Numbered from the stretch's first letter, positions 1-13,525 are shown. The stretch is DNA of 64,000 nucleotides from Streptomyces pinistramenti (GCF_020564935.1 NZ_JAJCXB010000025.1:32206-96205), one strand, 5' to 3'. Numbers and translations: made by a program. Notes: a model not told the origin generated them from the letters alone.

Positions 1-121
1 CGGCGGCCGCAGGCCCACCCGCCCGCGGCATTGACCGCAGCCCCGCCCGTCCCGCGACGCACGGAACCCCGGCCGCCAACAGGCGACCGGGGTCCGTACG
101 AAATGTGCTGTGCGTCTGGTC

Positions 122-256
122 TCACACACCCGAACCTGCGGGCACGGAGTCGGTCGCCTCCGTCCACAGATCCTGCTCGGCGCGATCCGCCTGGATCTGG
201 CGGTACACGAGGAGCCCGCCGATGGCGGCCAGTGCGACCAGGAGAAGCTTCTTCAC
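122..256 (-). CDS. DLW-39 family small protein
   Basis: A 44-residue ORF too short for routine ORF calling. It starts at GTG, with GAGG seven bases upstream. The protein begins MKKLLLVALAAIGGLLVYRQ, a single hydrophobic helix near the N-terminus, and continues into a charged tail containing the DLW triplet at about residues 29-31. This matches the actinobacterial DLW-39 family as I remember it, which sits downstream of gyrA and the tRNA-Ile gene in Streptomyces. It is probably a small membrane-anchored protein; its function is not known to me. It lies on the same strand as the tRNA and gyrase genes but is separated from them by a strong hairpin. Confidence 0.85.
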   Translation of the reverse strand: MKKLLLVALAAIGGLLVYRQIQADRAEQDLWTEATDSVPAGSGV

Positions 257-400
257 CGCGCGACCTCGTCTTTCGTTGACGTAGGGGACCTATGTGGGCC
301 GATGATACACACCGGTCGATACCGATCGGTTACCTAGTCCACCGTTGGCAACGACCTGGCTCCGGCGCCGCGCGCAGCACCAACTTCCGTCCCCTGCAAA

Positions 401-442
401 AGCATCGGCCCGGCCGGAGAAATCTCCGGCCGGGCCGATGCT
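401..442 (-). terminator. Strong hairpin downstream of tRNA-Ile
   Basis: A perfect 20-bp inverted repeat (401-420 against 423-442) separated by only two bases lies five bases beyond the 3' end of tRNA-Ile. The run of T after the stem is short on the minus strand. Position and stem strength indicate a transcription terminator, and it may also act as a 3' processing barrier. Confidence 0.8.
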
Positions 443-446
443 GCGG

Positions 447-520
447 TGCGGCTACCAGGACTTGAACCTGGGGCCTCTTCCTTATCAGGGAAGCGCTCTA
501 ACCGTCTGAGCTATAGCCGC
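447..520 (-). tRNA. tRNA-Ile (GAT anticodon)
   Basis: On the minus strand the 74-nt gene has a perfect 7-bp acceptor stem (GCGGCTA with TAGCCGC), discriminator A, the D-arm start TAGCTCAG, an anticodon loop CTGATAA giving anticodon GAT, and a T-arm with GGTTCAAGTCC. The 3' CCA is not encoded (CCG follows the discriminator), as is common in actinomycetes. tRNA-Ile(GAT) downstream of gyrA is a conserved Streptomyces arrangement. No partner tRNA-Ala was seen in the first 120 bases. Confidence 0.97.
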
Positions 521-570
521 TCGTTCGCTGCACCGAAAGATTAGCGCACTTCAGAGGCGTTCCCAAAATC

Positions 571-602
571 GGTGAGCGGGCCGCCTCCACGGCCCGCTCA
601 CC
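571..602 (-). terminator. Intrinsic terminator after gyrB-gyrA-DUF3566
   Basis: A perfect 13-bp stem (571-583 with 590-602) and a 6-base loop lie immediately after the DUF3566 stop codon. On the minus strand the stem is followed by GATTTTGG, a short T-run. This is a typical Rho-independent terminator ending the gyrase transcription unit. Confidence 0.85.
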
Positions 603-608
603 GACCCG

Positions 609-1289
609 CTATTCGTCCTCGGCGAGCGTCAGCTCCACCCCGCCGACGAAGCCCGCCGACAGGTTGTAGATGAACGAACCGAGGGTCGCCAGCGCCGTCG
701 CGAGCACCACGTCGATCACCGCGATGATCGTGGTGAACAACAGCACCCGCGGCAGCGAGAGGAACGACTCCAGGTCGAAGCCGCTGCCGTCGCTCGATCC
801 GGTCGCCTGGCTGATCGTCCCGCCGACGGTGGTGAAGACGCCCATCGCGTCCATCACCATCCACAGCACGGCGACCGCCACGATCGTGCAGACACCCAGC
901 GCGATGGACAGCAGGAAACTGACCTTCATCACGGACCACGGATCGGCCCGCGCCACCCGCAGCCGGGCCTTGCGCGTCCGCGGCGCCGTACGGGCCCCGG
1001 TGCGGGGCAGCCGCACCGACGGGGCGTCACCCTTGCCGCCGCCCGTGGCGTACGCCTGGGGCGGCTCGTAGGGCTGCCGGCCCGGCTGCTGCGCGGGCTG
1101 CGGCTGTGATTGCTGCGGGTACGGCTGGCGTGTATCGGTCACGGTTCCCCCCTGGTGCGAGCCCTCTTCCCGGGGGCCGCCGGATACGGCGGAGCCACGG
1201 GCGCTGTCATCCGTCACGGTTGCGGGTCCGGACGACGAGCCCTTCCCGGCTCCCGATCCACCCGCCGCAGCGCCCGTGGCTCCACTCAC
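609..1289 (-). CDS. DUF3566 domain membrane protein
   Basis: 226 residues. The first ~105 are Gly/Ser/Gln/Pro rich and look disordered, followed by a basic stretch and the DUF3566 domain with two membrane segments at about residues 120-146 and 182-205. The protein ends in an acidic tail (LAEDE). The GTG start is chosen because GAGGAG lies 6-7 bases upstream; an internal GTG at codon 50 also has a G-rich site and could give a shorter form. It starts 15 bases after gyrA and is cotranscribed with it. DUF3566 proteins are conserved next to gyrA across actinobacteria; their role is not settled, with cell-envelope or division functions suggested for mycobacterial relatives. Confidence 0.9.
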   Translation of the reverse strand: MSGATGAAAGGSGAGKGSSSGPATVTDDSARGSAVSGGPREEGSHQGGTVTDTRQPYPQQSQPQPAQQPGRQPYEPPQAYATGGGKGDAPSVRLPRTGARTAPRTRKARLRVARADPWSVMKVSFLLSIALGVCTIVAVAVLWMVMDAMGVFTTVGGTISQATGSSDGSGFDLESFLSLPRVLLFTTIIAVIDVVLATALATLGSFIYNLSAGFVGGVELTLAEDE

Positions 1290-1304
1290 GACCTACTCCT
1301 CGTG

Positions 1305-3929
<2,625 letters not shown>

Positions 3930-3979
3930 GCTGGTTCAAAATCCTTTCGAGCTGCGGCTGTTGTACGGGCCGACAGGGC

Positions 3980-6010
<2,031 letters not shown>

Positions 6011-6344
6011 GAAGCGCCCTTTCTGGCACAGCACGAGCCCTTCCGCGCCTGTGGGGAAAACCCCTGACAAGACAGGCGGGAGCGGCTGCGTCGTTCGACA
6101 TGTTCCGCAAGTGGGCGGGATTGCCATCAGTCTACCGGTAGCGCCGACACTCATGGGGGTTTGCAGGCACCTGAGTCGTCATGTGCCGCCCTGAACTCAC
6201 GTCCGCCGAATCCCCATATCCGAGAAGGGGCCCCAGGACGCTCACGCGGGCACTCAGCGCTTCGGGCTGTCAACCGGCCGCAACCGTGAGCGGGGTCTCA
6301 CCGGAACCGCTCCCGGACGCCCGTCACCAGGGCTTGTGCACGGC
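6011..6344 (-). promoter_or_regulatory. Intergenic region upstream of gyrB
   Basis: A 334-bp gap between the DUF721 gene and gyrB on the same strand. It is expected to hold the gyrase promoter. A TTGTCA hexamer occurs on the minus strand near 6070, but I could not pair it convincingly with a -10 element. No small gene is evident. Gyrase promoters are usually induced by DNA relaxation; nothing in the sequence proves that here. Confidence 0.45.
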
Positions 6345-6878
6345 TCAGCCGTACGTGTCCCCCGGGCCCTTGCTGCCCGGCGCCCGCAGCGGTCCGTACC
6401 GCCGCGCGGGGCCGCCGGGCCCCAGCACCTTGATCAGCTTGACGGTGCCCTGCCCCAGGTCCTGGTTGAGCCGCGCCACCAGCTGCGGCGCCAGCAGCCG
6501 CAGCTGCGTCGCCCATGCCGTGGAGTCGCACTGCACCGTCAGCACCCGGGCGTCCTCGTCGTACTTCTGCGGCTCGCAGTGCTGCGCCACCTCGGGCCCC
6601 ACCAGCTGCGGCCACCGCCCCATCACGCCGCCGACCGCCGCCGGCGTCTCCCAGCCGCGCTCCGTGATCAACCGGTTGATCGCGGCGCCCAGCGGCAGCG
6701 GATCCCGGCCGTCCGCCCGCGCGCCCGACCGCAGCCCGCCGCGCCTGGCCTGCTTCTTCTGCTGCACGGCCGCGCCGCGCGCCCGCGCCTGCTCCTTCGC
6801 CGCCACCAGCGCCTGCCGCGCCAGATCGACGCCGGACAGCTCCGGCGGTTTGGGCGGCTCCGGCTGTTGGCCCGTCAC
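6345..6878 (-). CDS. DUF721/DciA-like replication protein
   Basis: 177 residues. A charged Ala/Gln/Arg-rich N-terminal segment of about 60 residues precedes the DUF721 fold (residues ~60-150), including the conserved stretch reading VGPEVAQHCEP and CDSTAWATQLRLL. DUF721 includes DciA, the ancestral loader/partner of the replicative helicase in bacteria lacking DnaC. The actinobacterial member always sits between recF and gyrB. The start overlaps the recF stop by four bases (ATGA), implying translational coupling. A role in replication initiation is inferred from family and context. Confidence 0.88.
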   Translation of the reverse strand: MTGQQPEPPKPPELSGVDLARQALVAAKEQARARGAAVQQKKQARRGGLRSGARADGRDPLPLGAAINRLITERGWETPAAVGGVMGRWPQLVGPEVAQHCEPQKYDEDARVLTVQCDSTAWATQLRLLAPQLVARLNQDLGQGTVKLIKVLGPGGPARRYGPLRAPGSKGPGDTYG

Positions 6879-8056
6879 GGCGCCAGCTTTTCCGCGGTGC
6901 CGTCGGACACCGCGAAGCGCGCACCGGCCAGCACCCCCGGCACGTCCTCGGCCACCGCAGCCGTCACCAGCACCTGCTCGCCCGGCGCCACCAGCTCCGC
7001 CAGCCGCTCCCGGCGCCGCGCGTCCAGCTCCGCGAAGACGTCGTCGAGGACGAGGACCGGCTCGCCCACCCGCCGTTCGCCGCCCTCCTGGGCGAGCCCC
7101 GCGGAGTGCTCCCCCTCCGACCGCAGCAGGTCGTAGGAGGCCAGCCGCAGCGCCAGCGCGTACGACCAGGACTCGCCGTGGCTCGCGTACCCCTTCGCCG
7201 GCAGCTGACCGAGCTTCAGCAGCAGGTCGTCCCGATGCGGCCCGACCAGCGTCACCCCACGCTCGATCTCGTTCTTGCGCGCCCCGCCCAGCGCCTCCAG
7301 CAGCACGCCGTACAGCTCCTGACGGGTCGAAGCCTCGGCCATCGCCTCGCCCGCCGAGCCGCGGTACTCAAGCCCCACCGGGCCGCCGCCCGGCGCCAGT
7401 TGCTCGTACGCCTTGTCCACCAGCGGCTGCAGCGTGGCGATCAGATCGAGCCGCTGCGCCAGCAACTCGGCGCCCGCGCGGGCCAGATGCTGGTCCCACA
7501 CGTCCAGCGTCGACAAGTCCATCTGACGCCCGCCGTGCCGCCGCGCCAGCGCCGCGGTCTTCAACAGGGTGTTGCGCTGCTTGAGCACCCGGTCGTAGTC
7601 CGAACGCACCCCGGCCATCCGCGGCGAGCGGGCGGTGATCAGCTCGTCCAGGAACCGGCGGCGCTCGCCCGGGTCGCCCTTGACCAGCGCCAGGTCCTCC
7701 GGCGCGAACAGCACCGTCCGGACGATCCCCAGCACGTCCCGCGGCCTGACCTGCGAGGACCTGTTGATCCTGGCGCGGTTCGCCTTGCCCGGATTCAGTT
7801 CCAGCTCGACCAGCTGCTGCCGCTCGCCCTGGACGACGGCGGCCCGGATGATCGCGCGCTCGGCGCCCATCCGCACCAGCGGTGCATCGGACGAGACCCG
7901 GTGGCTGCCGAGCGTGGCCAGATAGCCGACCGCCTCGACGAGGTTGGTCTTGCCCTGGCCGTTGGGGCCCACGAACGCCGTGACGCCCGGTTCGAGCGGG
8001 ACCTCGACCCGGGCGTACGAGCGGAAGTCGGCGAGCGACAGATGCGATACGTGCAT
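6875..8056 (-). CDS. recF: DNA replication and repair protein RecF
   Basis: 393 residues. RecF is an SMC/ABC-like ATPase that helps RecOR load RecA at gaps and stalled forks. The N-terminus has MHVSHLSLADFRSYARVEV, then the Walker A motif GPNGQGKTNLVEAVGYL at about residues 30-46. The C-terminal part has the signature region around SYALALRLASYDLL and the Walker B-like VLVLDDVFAELD. The length is normal. It lies 38 bp after gnd and overlaps the DUF721 gene by four bases, so it is probably part of a dnaN-gnd-recF-DUF721 group. Confidence 0.97.
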   Translation of the reverse strand: MHVSHLSLADFRSYARVEVPLEPGVTAFVGPNGQGKTNLVEAVGYLATLGSHRVSSDAPLVRMGAERAIIRAAVVQGERQQLVELELNPGKANRARINRSSQVRPRDVLGIVRTVLFAPEDLALVKGDPGERRRFLDELITARSPRMAGVRSDYDRVLKQRNTLLKTAALARRHGGRQMDLSTLDVWDQHLARAGAELLAQRLDLIATLQPLVDKAYEQLAPGGGPVGLEYRGSAGEAMAEASTRQELYGVLLEALGGARKNEIERGVTLVGPHRDDLLLKLGQLPAKGYASHGESWSYALALRLASYDLLRSEGEHSAGLAQEGGERRVGEPVLVLDDVFAELDARRRERLAELVAPGEQVLVTAAVAEDVPGVLAGARFAVSDGTAEKLAP

Positions 8057-8094
8057 GGAGCTGCGCCGACCTCCCGCGGCTGCGGACCTGCTGG

Positions 8095-8973
8095 TTACTT
8101 CTTGTTCTCCACCGCGTGACCACCGAACTGGTTGCGCAGCGCGGCGATCATCTTCATCTGCGGGGAGTCGTCCTGACGGGACGCGAACCGTGCGAACAAC
8201 GATGCGGTGATCGCGGGCAGCGGCACGGCGTTGTCGATCGCGGCCTCGACCGTCCAGCGGCCCTCGCCGGAGTCGGCGGCGTACCCCCGCAGCTTGTCGA
8301 GGTGCTCGTCGTCGTCCAGGGCGTTGACCGCGAGGTCGAGCAGCCAGGAACGGATGACCGTGCCCTCCTGCCAGGAGCGGAAGATCTCCCGCACGTCGGT
8401 GACGGAGTCGACCTTCTCCAGCAGCTCCCAGCCCTCGGCGTACGCCTGCATCATGGCGTACTCGATGCCGTTGTGGACCATCTTCGCGAAGTGGCCCGCA
8501 CCGACCTTGCCGGCGTGCACCGAGCCGAAGTCGCCCTCGGGCTTGAGCGCGTCGAAGATCGGCTGCACCTTGGCGACGTCCTCAGCGGAGCCGCCGTACA
8601 TCAGCGCATAGCCGTTCTCCAGGCCCCAGACACCGCCGGAGACGCCACAGTCGACGAAGCCGATGCCCTTGGCCTTCAGCTCCTCGGCGTGCTTCTCGTC
8701 GTCGGTCCAGCGGGAGTTGCCGCCGTCCACGACGATGTCACCGGGCGAAAGCAGCTCGGCCAGTTCGTCGACCGTCGCCTGGGTGGCGGCACCGGCCGGC
8801 ACCATGACCCAGACCACCCGCGGACCCTTGAGCTTGCCCACAAGCTCTTCGAGGCTGGGGACATCCGCCAGGTCAGGGTTGCGGTCGTATCCGACGACGG
8901 TGTGGCCGGCGCGGCGGATGCGCTCGCGCATGTTGCCGCCCATCTTGCCGAGACCGACGAGACCGAGCTCCAT
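8095..8973 (-). CDS. gnd: 6-phosphogluconate dehydrogenase, decarboxylating, short NAD-type
   Basis: 292 residues, the short (about 300 aa) form of the enzyme that converts 6-phosphogluconate to ribulose 5-phosphate and CO2. The N-terminal Rossmann fold shows GLVGLGKMGGNM. The second strand ends in YDRNP; the acid residue there favours NAD over NADP. The substrate motif GVSGGVWGLENG and the catalytic KMVHNGIEYAMMQ (Lys and Asn) are present. The start is the ATG preceded by AGAGGG eight bases upstream; an in-frame start six codons earlier lacks a site. Its place between dnaN and recF is characteristic of Streptomyces and links the pentose phosphate pathway gene to the replication cluster only by position. 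Confidence 0.95.
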   Translation of the reverse strand: MELGLVGLGKMGGNMRERIRRAGHTVVGYDRNPDLADVPSLEELVGKLKGPRVVWVMVPAGAATQATVDELAELLSPGDIVVDGGNSRWTDDEKHAEELKAKGIGFVDCGVSGGVWGLENGYALMYGGSAEDVAKVQPIFDALKPEGDFGSVHAGKVGAGHFAKMVHNGIEYAMMQAYAEGWELLEKVDSVTDVREIFRSWQEGTVIRSWLLDLAVNALDDDEHLDKLRGYAADSGEGRWTVEAAIDNAVPLPAITASLFARFASRQDDSPQMKMIAALRNQFGGHAVENKK

Positions 8974-9165
8974 CAGAGACCCTCTTTGCACGTAGTCGTT
9001 GCTTTTCGTACCTGCATCGAGCCTACGCCCGAAGGTGCGTGCACACCTGTGGGCTCAAGCGCTCATAAGCCGGTCGCCCCAAGGGGTCCGGGCCGCCCCC
9101 GCCCGGTGCCTCGCCAGGCCGATCGCCTGACGTGGCCGTCCGGACGGGCGCCCGGCTCCGGGCCG

Positions 9166-10296
9166 TCAGCCCGAGAGCCGCACCGGCATGATCAGGTACT
9201 TGTACGCGTCGTCCGCCTCGGCGTCCTTGGCGGGCCGGCCGCTGAGCAGCGCGGGCTTCGTCGAGGTCGTGAAGGACAGCTGGGCCACCGGGGAGTCGAT
9301 GGCCGACAGGCCCTCCAGGAGGAAGCCGGGGTTGAAGGCGATCGAGATGTCGTCGCCCTCCAGGTCCGCGTCGACGCGTTCCACAGCCTGTGCATCGTCG
9401 CTGGAGCCGGCCTCCAGGATGAGCACACCCTGCTCGAAGCTCAGCCGGACAGGAGTGTTCCGCTCGGCCACCAGCGCCACACGCTTGACCGCCTCGACGA
9501 ACGGCGCGGTCTCGATCACCGCCACGGAGTTGAACTCGGTCGGGAAGAGCGTGCGGTACTTCGGGAGGTCGCCTTCCAGCAGCCGGGTGGTCGTACGGCG
9601 CCCGGCCCCCTCGAAACCGATCAGCCCCTCACCGGAGCCGGAGCCCGACAGCGCCAGGGTCACGGTGTCCCCGCTGCTCAGCGACTTGGCGGTGTCCAGC
9701 AGCGTCTTGGCCGGGACCAGCGCGACGGCCGACGCATCCGGGTTCTCCGGCTTCCACAGGAACTCGCGGACCGCGAAGCGGTAGCGGTCGGTGGAGGCCA
9801 GGGTGACGGTGTCGCCCTCGATCTCGATCCGCACACCGGTGAGCACCGGAAGGGTGTCGTCACGGCCGGCGGCGATGGCCACCTGGGCGGCGGCAGCGGC
9901 GAAGACCTCACCGGGGACGGTGCCGGTCGCGGTGGGCATCGTCGGCAGGGACGGGTACTCCTCCACAGGCAGGGTGTGGAGGGTGAAGCGGGAGGAGCCG
10001 CAGACGACGGTCACGCGTACACCGTCGGTGGAAATCTCCACCGGGCGGTTGGGGAGAGCGCGGCAGATGTCGGCGAGCAGCCGGCCGGAGACGAGGACCG
10101 TGCCCTCCTCATCGACCTCGGCGTCCACCGAGACGCGTGCCGAGACCTCGTAATCGAAGCCGGAGAGGCACAGGGTGCCGTCCTCCGTCTTCAGCAGCAG
10201 GCCCGCGAGGACGGGCACCGGCGGACGGGCCGGGAGGCTCTTGGCCGCCCAGGCCACTGCCTCCGCGAGTACATCGCGCTCCACCCGGATCTTCAC
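9166..10296 (-). CDS. dnaN: DNA polymerase III sliding clamp (beta subunit)
   Basis: 376 residues, the normal length for Streptomyces DnaN. It forms the dimeric ring that tethers the polymerase to DNA; three repeated clamp domains fit the length, and the sequence ends PVRLSG with the conserved KYLIMPVRL block. The GTG start reads VKIRVERDVLAEAVAW, with AGGAGG nine bases upstream. The same frame is open for 119 more codons into oriC, but that stretch has no clamp character. The gene borders oriC on the left and is transcribed away from it. Confidence 0.97.
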   Translation of the reverse strand: MKIRVERDVLAEAVAWAAKSLPARPPVPVLAGLLLKTEDGTLCLSGFDYEVSARVSVDAEVDEEGTVLVSGRLLADICRALPNRPVEISTDGVRVTVVCGSSRFTLHTLPVEEYPSLPTMPTATGTVPGEVFAAAAAQVAIAAGRDDTLPVLTGVRIEIEGDTVTLASTDRYRFAVREFLWKPENPDASAVALVPAKTLLDTAKSLSSGDTVTLALSGSGSGEGLIGFEGAGRRTTTRLLEGDLPKYRTLFPTEFNSVAVIETAPFVEAVKRVALVAERNTPVRLSFEQGVLILEAGSSDDAQAVERVDADLEGDDISIAFNPGFLLEGLSAIDSPVAQLSFTTSTKPALLSGRPAKDAEADDAYKYLIMPVRLSG

Positions 10297-11249
10297 CGGA
10301 AACCGCCTCCTGCTGTTGCTGGCTCTCGCCCTGCTGGCTTTCGTCGTCGGCTGAGTTGCCGGAGACCAGTCTGACGTACGCCACCGACAGTCGGTGCTGC
10401 TCGGGGTCAAGTCGGCTCGGCGGGCGGTCGGCGCTCCGGGCCCGAGTTGTGCACAGGCCCCGTTTCCGAGCAAGTTCCCCGGTAGATATCCGTGGTCGTA
10501 GTAGTAGGGCCTGTGGAAACCGTGGACAACTGCTTTTTCGCAGGTCAACACCGATTTTTTGTCCACCGGCCCTGTGGGCGGCGGTCGTGGATAACCCGGG
10601 CTTTCTGTGGACCGCCCAAAGTTCTGCACACCCGATACACAGGCGAGGGCCACTTCTCCCCAGCGCCGTCCCCAGCTTTACCCACGTTCCCCACAGCCCA
10701 ACCCACCACCTTGGTGTGACCGCTTTCACTCGGCACGGTGAGGGCGGGTGTTGCGTTGCCGAACAGTGGACAGGGGTGTGGAGAAGCTGGGGACAACCCC
10801 CGCTCACCTGTGGGCAGCCGGTGGACAAGTGAAACCTGCCCCTGTGGACGGATTCTTCGTCCACAGCCTGTGGATTACGGTTGGCCACAAATCCACAGCC
10901 CTCTGACCTCGTCCGATGATCCGTCAGGACACCGGCCTGTGGATCCCACAGGGATAACTTTCCAGTCCCCAGGGTGTGGACGGAAGATTCTTGCCCAATC
11001 TGTGGAGAGAGGCCGTGACCTGCCACGGAATCGAACAGAGCCGGCGCCTTCCACAGGTTCGGGACGGCGGATGACAGCGCCAGGAAGCCCGGATCCGGCG
11101 TCCGGAGGACCGCACACCGCCGCCTCGGAGGCTCCGCGGGAGGGCGCCGCCGCCCGCAGAATCCCGTACGGCGAAGGGCGCCCCGGGAACCCGTCCCGGA
11201 GCGCCCTGGAGCACGGCAGCGGCGGCCCGCACGGCCTCCGGCCGGCGCG
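10297..11249. other. oriC: Chromosomal replication origin oriC
   Basis: The 953-bp gap between dnaN and dnaA holds about 20 nine-base DnaA-box-like sequences related to TTGTCCACA. The left cluster (10447-10630) includes TTGTGCACA at 10447, TTGTCCACG at 10521 (minus), TTGTCCACC at 10559 and TTATCCACG at 10586 (minus). The right cluster (10765-11055) includes sites starting at 10765, 10777, 10788, 10820, 10843, 10857, 10869, 10881, 10889, 10938, 10975, 11001 and 11047, in both orientations. A box-poor spacer of about 130 bp separates the clusters. Two box clusters with a short spacer and no obvious AT-rich 13-mers is the known Streptomyces oriC design. The sequence is also less GC-rich than the flanking genes. 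Confidence 0.95.
11175..11207 (-). terminator. Hairpin terminator of dnaA at the oriC edge
   Basis: A 14-bp inverted repeat with one mismatch (11175-11188 with 11194-11207) and a 5-base loop lies about 45 bp beyond the dnaA stop codon. It would keep dnaA transcription out of oriC. No clear T-run follows the stem. Confidence 0.65.
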
Positions 11250-13148
11250 TCAGCCGTTCTTGATGCGGTTGGTCAGCTCGGTGACCTGGTTGTAGATGGA
11301 ACGGCGCTCGGCCATCAGCGCCCGGATCTTGCGGTCGGCGTGCATCACCGTCGTGTGGTCGCGGCCGCCGAACTGCGCGCCGATCTTCGGCAGCGAGAGA
11401 TCGGTCAGCTCCCGGCAGAGGTACATGGCGATCTGGCGGGCCGTCACCAGGACCCGGCTGCGTGAGGATCCGCAGAGGTCGTCGACGGTCAGCCCGAAGT
11501 AGTCCGCGGTCGCCGCCATGATCGCCGTCGCCGTGATCTCCGGTGCCGCGTCCTCGCCGCCAGGGATGAGGTCCTTGAGCACGATCTCGGTCAGCCCCAG
11601 GTCCACCGGCTGGCGGTTGAGCGAGGCGAACGCGGTGACCCGGATCAGCGCGCCCTCCAGCTCGCGGATGTTGCGCGAGATCCGCGAGGCGATGAACTCC
11701 AGCACCTCCGGCGGGGCGTTCAGCTGCTCCTGGACCGCCTTCTTGCGGAGGATCGCGATCCGGGTCTCCAGCTCGGGCGGCTGGACGTCGGTGATCAGAC
11801 CCCACTCGAAGCGGTTGCGCAGCCGGTCCTCCAGGGTGACCAGCTGCTTGGGCGGCCGGTCACTGGACAGCACGATCTGCTTGTTCGCGTTGTGCAGCGT
11901 ATTGAAGGTGTGGAAGAACTCCTCCTGCGTCGACTCCTTGCTCGCCAGGAACTGGATGTCGTCGACGAGCAGGATGTCCATGTCGCGGTAGCGCTTGCGG
12001 AACGCGTCCGCCTTGCCGTCGCGGATGGAGTTGATGAACTCGTTGGTGAACTCCTCCGAGCTCACGTACCGCACCCGGGTGCCCGGGTACAGGCTCCGCG
12101 CGTAGTGCCCGATCGCGTGCAGCAGGTGGGTCTTGCCGAGGCCGGACTCGCCGTAGATGAACAGCGGGTTGTACGCCTTGGCCGGAGCTTCGGCGACGGC
12201 GACCGCAGCGGCGTGCGCGAAGCGGTTCGACGCACCGATGACGAAGGTGTCGAAGAGGTACTTCGGATTCAGCCGGGCGGTCGGCTCTCCCGGGCCCGTC
12301 GCGGGCGCCGGCTGCGCGGCGAGCGGACTCGGTGCACCACTGGGCGCGGGCAGCTGGGAACCGGGCCCGGCGTGCCGGCCGTGCGAGGGCTGGTGCTCGG
12401 AGAGGTCACGGCGCGGCGGCTGTTGGTCGTACTGCCCCCGGCCGTCCGAGTGCTGCGGTCCGCCGGAGCGCTCGGGCCCCTGCGAGCGGTAGTCGTTCTG
12501 CGGCTGCTGATGCTGGGGGTGCTGCTGCTGTACGTGTGAGGGCGGCGGCGAGGCGTACGGGTCGCGCTCGGGGAAGCCGCCGAGACGCTGCTGCTGCCAG
12601 CCGTACTCCTCGCGCGGACCGGCGCCCATGGAAGAGGAGTGCTGCGGCCAGGAACCGGGCTCGTGGCGGGGCTGCTGGTGCTGCTGCTGATAGTCGGGGT
12701 ACGCGGGCCGGACGTTCGGCAACTCGTCGCCCTGGCGGCCGTAGCCCTGCCGGTTGTCGTAGCCGTCGTAGGCATCGTGCTGCTGCTGCGGATGCGACTG
12801 CTGCTGTTGGTTCTGGCCCTGGTGCTGCTGCGGCTGCTGGTACTGCGGGGGTGCCTGCGGCGCCGAGGGTTCCTCGGCGGAGTCGTCGACCGTGATCGCG
12901 ATCCGGATCGGGCGGCCGCACTCGTGGCTGAGGGCCTCCCCGATCAGCGGCGCCAGCCGGCCTTCGAGCACGCCCTTGGCGAATTCGTTGGGGACAGCGA
13001 GCAGTGCGGTGTCGGCGACCAGCGCCAGCGGCTGCGTCCGCTTGAGCCAGTCCTGGTCCTTGGGCTTGAGACCGTCGCCGTCCGCCCGTAGGAGGTGATC
13101 GAGTACGCGCGGCCACACTGCGGCAAGATCGGCAGGTACATCAGCCAC
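11250..13148 (-). CDS. dnaA: Chromosomal replication initiator DnaA
   Basis: 632 residues. DnaA binds DnaA boxes at oriC, unwinds the DNA and recruits DnaB. Domain I occupies roughly residues 1-90. Domain II is unusually long (about 90-285) and very Gln/Pro/Gly rich, as in other streptomycetes. The AAA+ domain has Walker A GESGLGKT at 333-340 and Walker B LLVDDIQ around 393-399. The DNA-binding domain IV carries the signature GGRDHTTVMHA near residue 594. The GTG start reads VADVPADLAAVW. The gene is transcribed toward oriC; its upstream region contains an opposed pair of DnaA boxes, suggesting autoregulation. Confidence 0.98.
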   Translation of the reverse strand: MADVPADLAAVWPRVLDHLLRADGDGLKPKDQDWLKRTQPLALVADTALLAVPNEFAKGVLEGRLAPLIGEALSHECGRPIRIAITVDDSAEEPSAPQAPPQYQQPQQHQGQNQQQQSHPQQQHDAYDGYDNRQGYGRQGDELPNVRPAYPDYQQQHQQPRHEPGSWPQHSSSMGAGPREEYGWQQQRLGGFPERDPYASPPPSHVQQQHPQHQQPQNDYRSQGPERSGGPQHSDGRGQYDQQPPRRDLSEHQPSHGRHAGPGSQLPAPSGAPSPLAAQPAPATGPGEPTARLNPKYLFDTFVIGASNRFAHAAAVAVAEAPAKAYNPLFIYGESGLGKTHLLHAIGHYARSLYPGTRVRYVSSEEFTNEFINSIRDGKADAFRKRYRDMDILLVDDIQFLASKESTQEEFFHTFNTLHNANKQIVLSSDRPPKQLVTLEDRLRNRFEWGLITDVQPPELETRIAILRKKAVQEQLNAPPEVLEFIASRISRNIRELEGALIRVTAFASLNRQPVDLGLTEIVLKDLIPGGEDAAPEITATAIMAATADYFGLTVDDLCGSSRSRVLVTARQIAMYLCRELTDLSLPKIGAQFGGRDHTTVMHADRKIRALMAERRSIYNQVTELTNRIKNG

Positions 13149-13525
13149 GGGGCACGCTCTCTCAGCAGTCCCACGAATGTGTGATTCTCAGGACGGGCGG
13201 GAAGGAATCGGGGTTCGGCCACGGTAGTCAGGCCGGGCCTGGGGTTTCAAGTCGTTGTCCACAGGCTGTGCATAGTGTGTCCTGACAAGAGTCCGGTACG
13301 GGGCCCGGTACCACCGGTTTGACCGGATGGCGTAGCCGCGCGTACCGTGACCAGGTCGAGTTGTCGATGGCTGCTGCCGCCTGCCTCCGATGGGCAAAGA
13401 TCACTCTCAGTGGTCATGAAGCGGTGCACTTGGGCGTTGCGAGCTACTCGTGGGCGCACGGTGACAGCCAGTCGACGCCCCACATCTGTCTCGCATGAGG
13501 CAACAAGCATTCCTGGAGCCCCCGA
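13149..13525. promoter_or_regulatory. Divergent dnaA/rpmH control region with paired DnaA boxes
   Basis: A 377-bp gap between the divergent genes dnaA and rpmH, expected to carry both promoters. A perfect DnaA box TTGTCCACA lies at 13255-13263 and an opposed near-consensus box (CTATGCACA on the minus strand) at 13267-13275, only three bases apart. This fits the reported autoregulation of Streptomyces dnaA by DnaA bound to opposed boxes. I could not assign -35/-10 elements with confidence. Confidence 0.75.

Noticed and set aside
447..520. tRNA-Ile as an integration site for a mobile element
   Set aside because: No integrase and no repeat of the tRNA 3' end was seen in the flanking sequence.
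9133..9158. Possible terminator hairpin after dnaN
   Set aside because: The inverted repeat is interrupted by a bulge and lacks a T-run; too weak to call in such GC-rich sequence.
10297..10653. 119-codon N-terminal extension of dnaN into oriC
   Set aside because: The extension reads through DnaA boxes, has no clamp sequence, and the internal GTG has an ideal ribosome-binding site.
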